A stretch of DNA of 64,000 nucleotides from Ottelia alismoides. Taxonomy: Eukaryota; Streptophyta; Magnoliopsida; Alismatales; Hydrocharitaceae. The stretch is from NCBI GenBank assembly GCA_037367405.1, contig JAZKJV010009775.1, positions 620,001 through 684,000 on the forward strand. Reading direction: 5' to 3'. Positions within the stretch are counted from its first letter, which is position 1; every line of letters starts with the position of its first letter. A program made the position numbers and the translations under genes. The notes beneath the pieces are model-generated. The model was not told the DNA's origin. It saw nothing but the letters and a program-made list of their open reading frames with translations, and made no database searches. This document shows, piece by piece, positions 12,532 through 21,253 of this stretch.

Positions 12532-14253
12532 GGAACGACGAGGGTAGTTAGGTTTTCCTTTGACCTACTATTCTTGGTTGTATATTTTTGTTTATATTTT
12601 CCTACATTTATTTCATTATTCATATTCCTTGTATTTATTTCCACTATAACTCGTATTAATATATTTGTGTCTCTTACAGATTCTTTATTTCCTCTTTCTT
12701 GTGAGGGCCCGATGAGCGAGGGCAACATTCTTAGGAGCGTCGGTGCACCTAAGCGAAGCAGAGGCGGTTGATTCTCCACCGAGCCACAAGAGAGCGTAGG
12801 AGGAGGAGAAGAAGATTTAGAGGAGACCAACAATTGGAGCATAGATAGTTTTTGCTTTATTTTAGCATTTTAGTCATTCAAAAACTCTTGTAAAAAGGAC
12901 ACTATATACCTTGTGTGCAGGGTTTGTTTCATCAGTGCCATTGCACTTGGGGGACTTCATAGGTTTTATTTTCATCGCCTTCTTTTCTTTGCTTTAACAT
13001 AGTTTTATGTGCATGAGCCTCTAGTGATTGCTTTATTAACTTGCTTCAGCCAGGTAATTAATTAGGTCCAAATCCCTAAACATGAATTTCTATAACTATA
13101 GAGTAGAGCGTAATTGGACTTAGTAAAATTTATCTGGTTCTTTTCCGCTAATAGAAGTTATTGCTAGGATGGTTCATGCGTATCATTTAGGTTAGTTTAA
13201 TTTCCGTATTTAAATTCTACACCGATAACCCTGCATGTAGAGCGTTGGCGAAATGGTACGCATCTCTAAACTCCTACATGCATCATTAAATTTAATCGTG
13301 CATTGGCATTTCCGATCTCTTTCCTTGTTTTCACTCACATAATTCAAAATGAAAATTGGACACTCGGTAGGCGATTCATTGCAAAATATTCAAAACGAGT
13401 GATAACTTTGTAAAACCGGGACTGCTACAGAAAATTCGACCCTAAAACTAAACGTAAGGACAATCACCATTGTTTTGGGGAGAGCAACCCCCTTATTGTT
13501 TGATTCTACTTGCAAAGCGAGAGAGAGACGAACATTAGGACAGAACCAAGCCCAGATTTTCATATAGACTATAGATTCTATAAAAACGATTAACTACTGC
13601 TCAGTGAGGGAATGCGGGTAGCCGGTAAACAATCCAAATTTCCTTAGCAGAGTGGATGGTTTAAAGGACACTGTGTAAGGCTCCGTCCTTAAGTAACGGG
13701 TAGCTGTTTTCACGGTTCGTACTTACATCCATACTGGTTGAAAGTGGATGCAACTAATCATAAGAATCACGCCAGTCTTTAGGAAAATACATGCACCTAA
13801 CAACTCGTTAACTCTTTCAAAGATTGTATTTTTCACCAAATAAAATTGAAAAGATAACATATTGAACTCATGCTCTTCACTTGTGTCAAGTTGGTGAACA
13901 GGAGGTTTGATTTTTGTTTGATTGCTAGTACTAGAGATCCTTCCGTGCACTTCGCGCCTTCTACTCACTCCTTTCTTGTTTGACTTTCGTGTTCTTGCAT
14001 CTCGCCTCTTCATACCGAAGATGTTAGATTGGAGCATCTCTCGTTCGAAATTTGTGGACTCATTTCACACTCCGACTCGGTTGTCTTCTACTCGGGAAGA
14101 CTCACTTCCCAGTATACCTCTTTCTCCACTTCACCTTTCTTTTCATCCATCAAGACATTGTTCAAGATTGATTCTAATCTTAAACTATAATTCGGGACTC
14201 CACCATTCCTGAAGACTAATCCATTGTAGTTTACACTTGCAAAAAGTGATACA
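12532..14253 (+). other. Leader of gypsy-2
   Basis: This untranslated leader between the primer site and gag holds a 150-bp block (13601-13751) conserved with the other family members. No recognisable protein is encoded. Frames at 12525-12842, 13723-14037 and 13922-14212 overlap one another on both strands and lack motifs. Confidence 0.65.
13601..13751 (+). other. Conserved leader block (gypsy-2 copy)
   Basis: The reverse complement shares CCAGTATGGATGTAAGTAC, AAACCATCCA, TCTGCTAAGG and CCCTCACTGA with the LARD block at 19441-19560, and close variants with gypsy-3 at 55701-55842. It may be a packaging or other RNA-structure signal (inference). Confidence 0.65.
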
Positions 14254-15343
14254 ATGCAGTTGATGCTGCCTAAGGGAAAAGGTTCCATGGATGAACAGTC
14301 TGAGATCATGTAGTTAGCCTCCATTCAGTCCATTCAGGCACAATTGACAGAACATGCCGACTTTCAAGCAACATTGAGAGATATGATTCTTGAACTGAGG
14401 CAAGACAAGAGGGAGGAGGATAGAAACAATGGAGGAGGTGGGAATGAGGGAGAGAAACCTGTAGAGCCAGTTGCTAAGCTCTCACTAAGGGAATCCTATA
14501 ATCTAGGAGCATGACATACAAACACATGGATTCAAATTCTTGTAATACATGGGCATTTCGAGCTTAAGCCCACTATCTTACCACTACCCATATTCCATGG
14601 AAATATTAATGAAGAACCATATGTACACCTCCAACAATTTGATCGCATCTGCAGCATGATACATTACCCTAACATTCCGTTAGAGGTGGTGAAGATGATG
14701 GCTTTTCCCTTAAGCATGATGGACAAGGCCCTTTATTGGGTAAATCATCTAGGAAAAGGTGTCACTACATGGGAAGAGTTGAGGTCTGTTTTTCTCAGCA
14801 AATACTACCCACTTGGACGCCTCAACCAAATGCGATCATTGATAGCAAACTTCTCCCAAATGTCCCATGAGCCTATTCACGAGGCGTAGGAAATATTTAA
14901 AGATTTAACAGAGAAGTGTCCCCCATCATGATATTCCGAAGACGAGCCTAGTGCAAAATTTCTTCAGAGGTTTAAGTCATGAGAATCTGAAGCTGGTAAA
15001 TGTCGCTTGTGGGGGTAGTCAATTCCACAAGGATGAGTATGTCCTATACCAATTTTTTGAGGAGATACTAGAGAGCTCTGCAATTCTGTCTTCTTCACAT
15101 GTATTCCAGAAACATCTCATGCCTTTTTCTACTACTGCAGCACCCCACAAGGATGTCAATATGATAGCATCTCATGAAGTGGATAGGGTGGACAGTTCTG
15201 ATCTGACCATAAATGGAAATCACCTATCCAAAGTATATATAATAGAGAAATGATCCAAGGAGCTTGAGAAGATCCAAGTGATCGAACATAGGATGTAGAA
15301 CCTGGACAAGATGAATGAAATAATGAAGCATCTGGAGATTCTT
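14254..15343 (+). pseudogene. Gag of gypsy-2, N-terminal and central part
   Basis: The frame opens at ATG 14254 (MQLMLPKGKGSMDEQ) and hits a stop about 19 codons on. It continues in frame into a glutamine-rich helix, an acidic Gly-rich stretch and the Retrotrans_gag core. The core has an ICSMIHYPNIPLEVVKM segment, FPLSMMDKALYWVNHL, TWEELRSVFLSKYYPLGRLN and SQMSHEPIHEA. A frameshift near 14900-14950 moves the C-terminal half (FFRGLSHENLKLVNVACGGS) to another frame at 14951-15253. The LARD element cuts the gene at 15349. The protein would form the particle shell in an intact element; this copy is dead. Confidence 0.8.
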
Positions 15344-15348
15344 GTGAG
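15344..15348. repeat. Target-site duplication GTGAG (left) of LARD
   Basis: GTGAG abuts the LARD LTR and recurs at 24020-24024. Confidence 0.95.
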
Positions 15349-16168
15349 TGATGAATCGCGAAATCGGCCCTTTAATAATGCTAAATTAGCACCTTAATAT
15401 GTCGTGGCAGTCGGGCCAATTCAGGTCATCAAAAGATCATCTCATTTAAATATATGCCATAATGAATCAAAATGAGATGATCGTATATTTTTTTTACTTG
15501 GTAAGATACCAAGGTCGAACTCAGGGACACGAGCCTCTCTCGTATTAATCCGATTTAAATGTGTTTAACTCTAGTGTTGAAATAAATCGTATAGGTCAAA
15601 TGATGCATAGACACAACATGACAATGCAAGACAATGTATTAAAAATGAACATGCATTTTTTTAAACATTTTTTTAATACAAATGAATGAACATGCAAAGC
15701 AAATGTTATGCCCAAATAATCACTTAAGCCATAGCAAAAAAATGCAAGTTGAATTGAGTCAGCATTTAGAAGCATACTACTCTCATTAAACAAGTGAGCA
15801 TGATAATTAAAGAGATCAAGGCACTTAAGCAATAAAATAATTCATCACAGTTCATAATCTCAAATCTGAATTTTAACCATGCCATAGTGAAGAGGACGAG
15901 AAGAGCTTCGAAACGAAACTGAAAACAACTTGATTGGAGCTATATAGCTCAAGATATTCTAGTTCAAACATAAGGGCATAATTGAAATAAAACATGAAAA
16001 GATAACTACAAAAAGGTCCCTGGAAAGGACTGAAATGCAATAAAAATAAGGCGCGAGACCTTCCCTGTAATTTACCCAAAAGCGCGGGGACCTTTTTGCA
16101 AATATGGAGAAGTTCGAGGGCGTCTCTGCAAAATTCCCAAATAGCACGTGCGCTGCACGTGCTACTCA

Positions 16169-16299
16169 GGCTCGGAAGGAGGCTCGGGTTCGGCAGAGGC
16201 TCGGAGATGCTTCGGCTAGGCTCGGACGATATGAAGCTCGGTGCAGGCTCGGTCGAGGCTCGGGGCATCCAAGCCTCTGGCTCGGTGGCTGAGGCTCGG
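16169..16299. repeat. GGCTCGG heptamer cluster in LARD LTR
   Basis: Eight exact GGCTCGG copies and one AGCTCGG lie within 131 bases, irregularly spaced. The same cluster recurs at 22074-22204 in the other LTR. Confidence 0.85.
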
Positions 16300-16334
16300 G
16301 GGCTCTCTGGTGTCGCCACGTGTCTAGGTATGGA

Positions 16335-16427
16335 CCATTCGATCGAGGTGATCGAATGGCTCTGGAAGTCGGCGACGTGGTTGCTCCTCAGCCGTTGGAT
16401 GAATGCTCGGAGGGATCATCCAACGGC
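16335..16427. promoter_or_regulatory. Two hairpins beside a G-box in LARD LTR
   Basis: Arms CCATTCGATC and GATCGAATGG (16335-16344, 16350-16359) form a perfect 10-bp stem. Arms GCCGTTGGATGA and TCATCCAACGGC (16391-16402, 16416-16427) form a perfect 12-bp stem. A CACGTG box lies just before them at 16317-16322. The copy in the other LTR is 5905 bases downstream. Confidence 0.7.
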
Positions 16428-17354
16428 GCCTGTACGCTCTCCTTCTTCGACTGCTGGCGGCGGAGTTCGAGCTCCGGCGAGAAGCTCCAAGCTCCGCCGC
16501 TCCTTCCTGGTCCAGGTGTAGCTCGCCCGAGGCTCCTGAAGGGTCGTCGATGAAGCTTAGAGCCCGGGCGATGCGTCTGGTGGCTCATATCGGTTCGCCG
16601 GGGTTCCAATGTCGAAGACGACAGTCGCGAAAATGGCCCGGCGACTTCTCCGGCCATTGAAGAAGTTGATCGACCTGCATAGTTAGTACATAGCCGAAGC
16701 AAGGGTGGATCGCATGTGAATGGAACGGGAGCTCATATGGGGCGGAGCTATTGAAGGGGTTATCAGAGCGAGAGAGTGGTCAACTGGACCGAATTAAATA
16801 GAAGGAATCAGAGAAAAATTCAAGAAAAAGAGAAGGAGACTTACCGGAGGTTGGGCGGAGCGGGAGCTTGGGCTGGGGACTCGAGAAGGTCCCCGGGTCT
16901 TCGCTGAACCTCCGCAGCTACTGGAGGCAGCTCGGGCGGTCACCTGGAGGCGCCGCAGCTCCGCCGTCGGAGGCGGAGGGTCTCACCGGGCTTGGAGTCG
17001 TCATCGCTCGATCACACCGCCTCCCCCTGTCACGGGGAGGCGGAGGAGGGCTGGGCTCCCTTCCTCGTAAAGGTGGACAGCTGGGGACAGTGGAGGAGGC
17101 GGTGGTTTTAAAGGGCGAAGTGGAGGAAGTGTTGGTGGACGACGAGGATTTGAGGGGGAAATGGGAGGACTGGAGAGGGTTTCGTGGGTTGACGAGGAGT
17201 TCGCGAGGGAGGTGGATGACGGGGGAAGATCGTGGGGTTGTTGGCATGTGGAAGTGATGGAGGATGATGACGGGAAAAATGGAAGGGGGCGAGTGAGGAG
17301 CGAGGTGGAAATCGTGGGAAGAAGGGCTGACGGGAGGTTGACGACGGAGTCCTG

Positions 17355-17380
17355 GCCGTTGGATCGTGAGATCCAACGGC
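17355..17380. promoter_or_regulatory. Perfect 11-bp hairpin in LARD LTR
   Basis: Arms GCCGTTGGATC (17355-17365) and GATCCAACGGC (17370-17380) enclose a 4-base loop. It repeats the arm sequence of the hairpin at 16391. A related pair with one mismatch lies at 17686-17697 and 17706-17717. Confidence 0.75.
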
Positions 17381-18114
17381 TAGGGTTTGGGCGCGAGCGA
17401 GCGGTTGCGATCAGATCTGCGGCGGTGCGATCGAAGGTCCAGGATTCAGCCACGTGTCGCGCTGCAGAGTAAGGCGCTGACGAGAGGCTTGGATAGGGAG
17501 CTAAGATGATCGAAGGGTAGAGGCACGCCATAGGAAGGAGCGGCCGAGATGGAAATCAAGAGCACGATCAAAGGGTGCAAGATGTGACACGTGGCACGCT
17601 CTGATGAATGGCGGGAACGAGTGGTGCGGATTGAGAGCGGGACTGATCTGACGGTCAAGGGCAATGGCGCGTGTGGAGAAGACTGAGCCGTTGGATCAAG
17701 AGGAGGATCCAATGGCTGAGGAAGCTGGCGGATAAGACAAAGAGAGCCGGGCCACGTGGCGCCCCCAGAATGGGCCACGTGGCCCAATCAGAGTTATTCA
17801 AACTTCAAGTTGAAAAATGAAGGTCAAGATGGCCGAATTTGAGAAAACTCAAAACATGAAAGTTGTAGATCTTGACGAGATCTACAATTTTCATGTTGGC
17901 CAAAACTGGAGATGAAGTCAAACAAAGACACGAAATATTTGTGAGGGTATTTTTGAGTCTAAAAATACCACGATTTTTGTTTTGCCATTTTTTTGTGGTT
18001 TTTAATTTATTTAGGATTCTGTTAATTATTAGACAATAACAGGGTTTTATTGACAAAAACTTAAGCAAGGGGGTTAATTATGAGAAATAAAGATGATGAA
18101 ACTGAGGTTCATCA

Positions 18115-18150
18115 CCCCCCTATACTTAAACTATGCTCGTCCTCGAGCAT
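18115..18150 (-). other. Polypurine tract and adjacent hairpin of LARD
   Basis: The sense strand reads AAGTATAGGGGGG directly against the 3' LTR. Immediately upstream in sense is a stem with arms ATGCTCG and CGAGCAT (18133-18139, 18144-18150) and a TCCT loop on the plus strand. The same unit is repeated at 19913-19950. Confidence 0.8.
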
Positions 18151-18449
18151 CAAAAAGAATGACTAAGTTGGATTAACCCCCTTGTGCATGTGAATACCGG
18201 ATCCAATCTGATCAAGTCGACTCGGCTTCAGAGATCCAAAATTTTAGAGTTCAACCCAGCCTTAATCAAGAGGCTTCCAATTCCTCTACTTCTCTAGACT
18301 CTCTCTGATGTACATATAAACTAAAGGATATGAGTTTAGTGTTGACTGAAATTCTGAGAGTAGAGTCAATTTGTCACCCAAAATCTTGATCCGAGAAAAT
18401 CTCATAAGGACCCAATCCTCAACACTAGGGAATAAATCAAATCTTGCAT

Positions 18450-18840
18450 TCAGTCTACCGTCTCTTTAGTTGTCAGACTTAGAAAATGTAGATGGCAGGC
18501 CAGAAAATGGAGGGCATAGGATTGTGTAAATTCTTCTCTCCCTCTCATTGGAACAAGGATTCTCTCTAGTGCCATTTTACGCAACACATTTTTTTTGGTG
18601 TTGATCAGTGCGTCCGTCAAGAGAAGTTGGAGCCGTCTGCACTTGTTTTCCTGGGAATACACCGGGGTGTGTCTCTTTTGAGTACCTATCGTACCTTCGA
18701 CACCCAGACTTGTAGCATTTACGATGCAGAGCCCTTTTTTTGGTGCAAGCCCGACTCCTGGTCCTAATAGCGGTGGTCCAAGTGGACACTTTGAAAAATT
18801 TTGGGAGCGCTCGCCTTTGGTGGAAGCTCTTTGATATTTG
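18450..18840 (-). other. Conserved 3' UTR block (LARD copy)
   Basis: Over about 250 bases within this block the sequence is close to 90 percent identical by eye to gypsy-3 at 26388-26630. Both contain GTGTTGATCAGTGCG and AGCGGTGGTCCAAGTGGAC. Reading frames are not conserved between the copies. No protein is recognised. Confidence 0.6.
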
Positions 18841-19440
18841 ACTTGGTGGAATGAGAGCTTTTCTTTGAATTTCATTGACTTGTAAAATTTGTGGCTAGCT
18901 CCTCTGCTTTTACCAAGAGTTGGCGCACACTGATCAACATTTTTATTTATTTTTCACACCCAGGCACTTAGGTCAATATCAAGAGATTAGTATAAGAATC
19001 AAGTTCTCATACTGGCTAATATTGCTGACACTCAGGTTTCATGAAGCCTCCAAAGATTTTATCCCATCCTCGAGCATCATTAGATCAAATCCAAACTTGA
19101 CTTCCTCATCCCAATCCCTCAGGTGAAAAATCAACTCATCTCAATCAAAACCGCAGTCGTGCATGTGATGTGCTGATCATATTCTTTATGTCTGAGACTA
19201 AGCATGGAATATAGCATGCAAATCTAGAAACCTAGGGGAATATGGATGATTAAGTCTAAGACCCTGATGGCTAAGGCTGGTTAACCTAAAATCTCAAAGA
19301 CTTCTAAAAGCTAAGTCTTCTTGACCAAATCAGATCCCGGGTGAAAGTGAAATTTTAGAGGACTAATCCAACTTCTTCATTCAAAGACAAGACATTTTTT
19401 TTAACTTCAAGAGATATTAGAACTTCCTAAGCTCAATTGA

Positions 19441-19560
19441 GCATCCGCAGTTCAGCCAGTATGGATGTAAGTACAGGCCGAAGCCCGTTGCTTGAGGACG
19501 GGGCCTTGCGCGATGTCCTCTAAACCATCCAATCTGCTAAGGGCGAACCCTCACTGAACG
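19441..19560 (-). other. Conserved leader block, relocated copy in LARD
   Basis: It is the same block as in the leaders of gypsy-2 and gypsy-3, but here it lies between the 3' UTR block and the hairpin array. The LARD leader at 20.15-21.25 kb lacks it. Confidence 0.65.
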
Positions 19561-19912
19561 CGGCTGACTTAATTGGGCTTAGTTAGTCATTAATAGCTCC
19601 TAAAGGTTTTTAGGGATTTTTCTCATTTTTATGGATTTTAATAAAGTTAAAACACAAGTTAGACTCAATCTTTTCTTGAAAAAAGAGAAGGCGATTTTTC
19701 AAAACCTAGTCACACAAAATAAAAAAGTTTTCAAAACATTTTCAAAAATCATTTTCGAAAATATTTCTATAAAATAGTGTAACATAATATCGAAAAACCG
19801 CGAAAATCCTTTGAGTTTTCTTAGTCCAATGAATTTTACCTTAGCCAAAAAGTTTTTAATTTTTCAAATTTTTCAGATTATAGCTAAAGTAAATATACGG
19901 TATATACGGTAT

Positions 19913-20127
19913 ACCCCCCTATACTTAAACTTTGCTATGTCCTCATAGCACTAGATGTTACAAGAACTTAGGTCCATTTAAATATAGAAGAATATACGGG
20001 ACTAAGAGGGGCTCCCCCTGTACTTAGGTTAAAAATAACCTAAGTATAACGGCAAGAAAAGATGAGTAGAGAAAATCACGGGGACTTGGGTCCCCCCTAT
20101 ACTTAGGCTGAGATTAGCCTAAGTATA
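19913..20127 (-). repeat. Hairpin and purine-tract array in LARD (3 units)
   Basis: Unit 1 is a C-run, TATACTTA, and arms TGCTATG and CATAGCA (19933-19939, 19944-19950). Unit 2 has arms TACTTAGGTT and AACCTAAGTA (20021-20030, 20037-20046). Unit 3 has a perfect 12-bp stem TATACTTAGGCT and AGCCTAAGTATA (20098-20109, 20116-20127). In the sense direction units 2 and 3 run from stem straight into a purine run ending in G's. In unit 1 a short TTTAAGTATA segment separates the stem from the G-run. Confidence 0.85.
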
Positions 20128-21230
20128 AAGATAGAATTTGATGTCGGGAGGGACCCAAGGTGAACGAAGAAGGAGGATGGATACACAAGTGAGCGGTTGA
20201 ATCTACGGAGATGAAATGGAGTGTCTTCGGATTTTGGGGTTGTGTCTCGTAAAACATACGGCTCAATCAAGCAAGCAAACCCGTATTTTCACCAACTCAC
20301 ACATCAAACCAACCTAAGTTGGTTTATTATCTTGTCTATTTTATTGGTGATAAAACATTTGATTTTTACGCAAAGAAAAAATGTGAAGGAAAATTATTGC
20401 GTAAGCGAGGGTATTGCTCTCCCAAAACCGAATTTTACTCCATTTTTGGTTGACTTGCAATTAACAGTCCCAATTTTATTTTAAATTATCACTGAATTAT
20501 GGTTAGCCATCAATCAGAAAATCATCGTCTACCGTTCATTCCATTTTCCATTTATCCTAGGTGATCAATCTAGAAAAATGAAAGCCGAGAAAAACATGTA
20601 TTCGATGAAGAAAAACGCGATCGAGGCAAAGCGAAAAATCATGCAGTGATTAGACGATAAAAGCCGCGAGAAATCTGGGGCCGTTTTGAAAACCAAAATC
20701 AAACATGTATGCAAGTCGAAAAAGCCGCACCTAATCATGCATCTATTAGCGGTGTTTGATCTTCATTAATTTTAGCTAAGTGATACGAGATTATGTGCGT
20801 CTTTATTTAAGTGTGTCCTAACCTACGATCAAGCACATAAGATATGAAAATTGAGCTCGGAGAGCCGCGTGCCTAATCCTAAGTCGACACTCAAGTGGGG
20901 ACGATCCCCACACACCACAATCGTTCGATTACAAGCGCGAGTCTTCGATCGAAGACCGCTGTAAAAGACGAATTTATTATAAAAAATACATGCGACACAA
21001 TTTTTTTTCTTTTCTTTCTTATCGGCTCCAAGCATGCTCCTGCGGCTCCTCGCAGCGGGGAACGTCCTGCTCCTCGCCTCCTTGATCCATCAAGGGCCCT
21101 GCCACAGAAACAATGGTTAGAGATCAAGAAAGAAAAATTTTATATATGCAAAAATATGTGACTATTTAACCTATAAAAAGATACACTAAATTAATCACAC
21201 AAAAATCCAAAAAAATAAAAGAGATGAGCC

Positions 21231-21251
21231 GTGTCCCCGGCAACGGCGCCA
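21231..21251 (-). other. tRNA-Asp primer-binding site of LARD
   Basis: The minus strand reads TGGCGCCGTTGCCGGGGA, an exact 18-base complement of the plant tRNA-Asp 3' end including CCA. It is separated by two bases from the LTR. Athila and Tat elements classically use this primer. Confidence 0.93.
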
Positions 21252-21253
21252 TT

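Larger units (their letters stand above)
15349..18114 (-). repeat. LARD 3' LTR (low-coordinate copy)
   Basis: The plus strand runs from TGATGAATCGCG to GGTTCATCA. An AT-rich outer part (15349-16080) is followed by a strikingly GC-rich core (16100-17790). The core holds a GGCTCGG cluster, seven CACGTG boxes and four hairpins built on CCGTTGGATC-like arms. Overlapping open frames occur in nearly all frames of the core on both strands because stop codons are rare at this GC content. No protein family is recognisable, so I treat it as non-coding. Confidence 0.93.
18115..21253 (-). other. LARD internal region (no gag-pol)
   Basis: On the element's sense strand, after the primer site, the order is leader (21230 to about 20150), hairpin array (20127 to 19913), AT-rich tract, relocated leader block (19560-19441), conserved 3' UTR block (about 19400-18150), and purine tract (18115). 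It matches the leader of gypsy-3 (55.5-56.6 kb) followed directly by its 3' UTR (25.9-27.8 kb). The whole coding region is therefore missing between about 20130 and 20220. Minus-strand frames at 18450-18875 and 18577-18789 lie in the conserved block but show no known domain. Confidence 0.8.

Noticed and set aside
13601..13751. Splice donor GTAAGTA in the conserved leader block
   Set aside because: It lies on the antisense strand of all three elements, so it is not evidence for splicing of the element RNA.
17001..17531. Long overlapping open frames (up to 176 codons) in the GC-rich core of the LARD LTR, repeated at 22906-23436
   Set aside because: They occur in several frames of both strands of the same DNA, are low in complexity (Ser, Pro, Arg rich), show no domain and lie inside LTRs. 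High GC explains the lack of stops.
18450..18875. Minus-strand 141-codon frame as a possible env or accessory gene
   Set aside because: The matching gypsy-3 region does not keep the same frame, there is no signal peptide or membrane segment, and the DNA is conserved regardless of frame.
21231..21251. Possible tRNA gene fragment
   Set aside because: Only the 18 bases complementary to the tRNA-Asp 3' end are present beside an LTR, which is a primer-binding site and not a tRNA gene.
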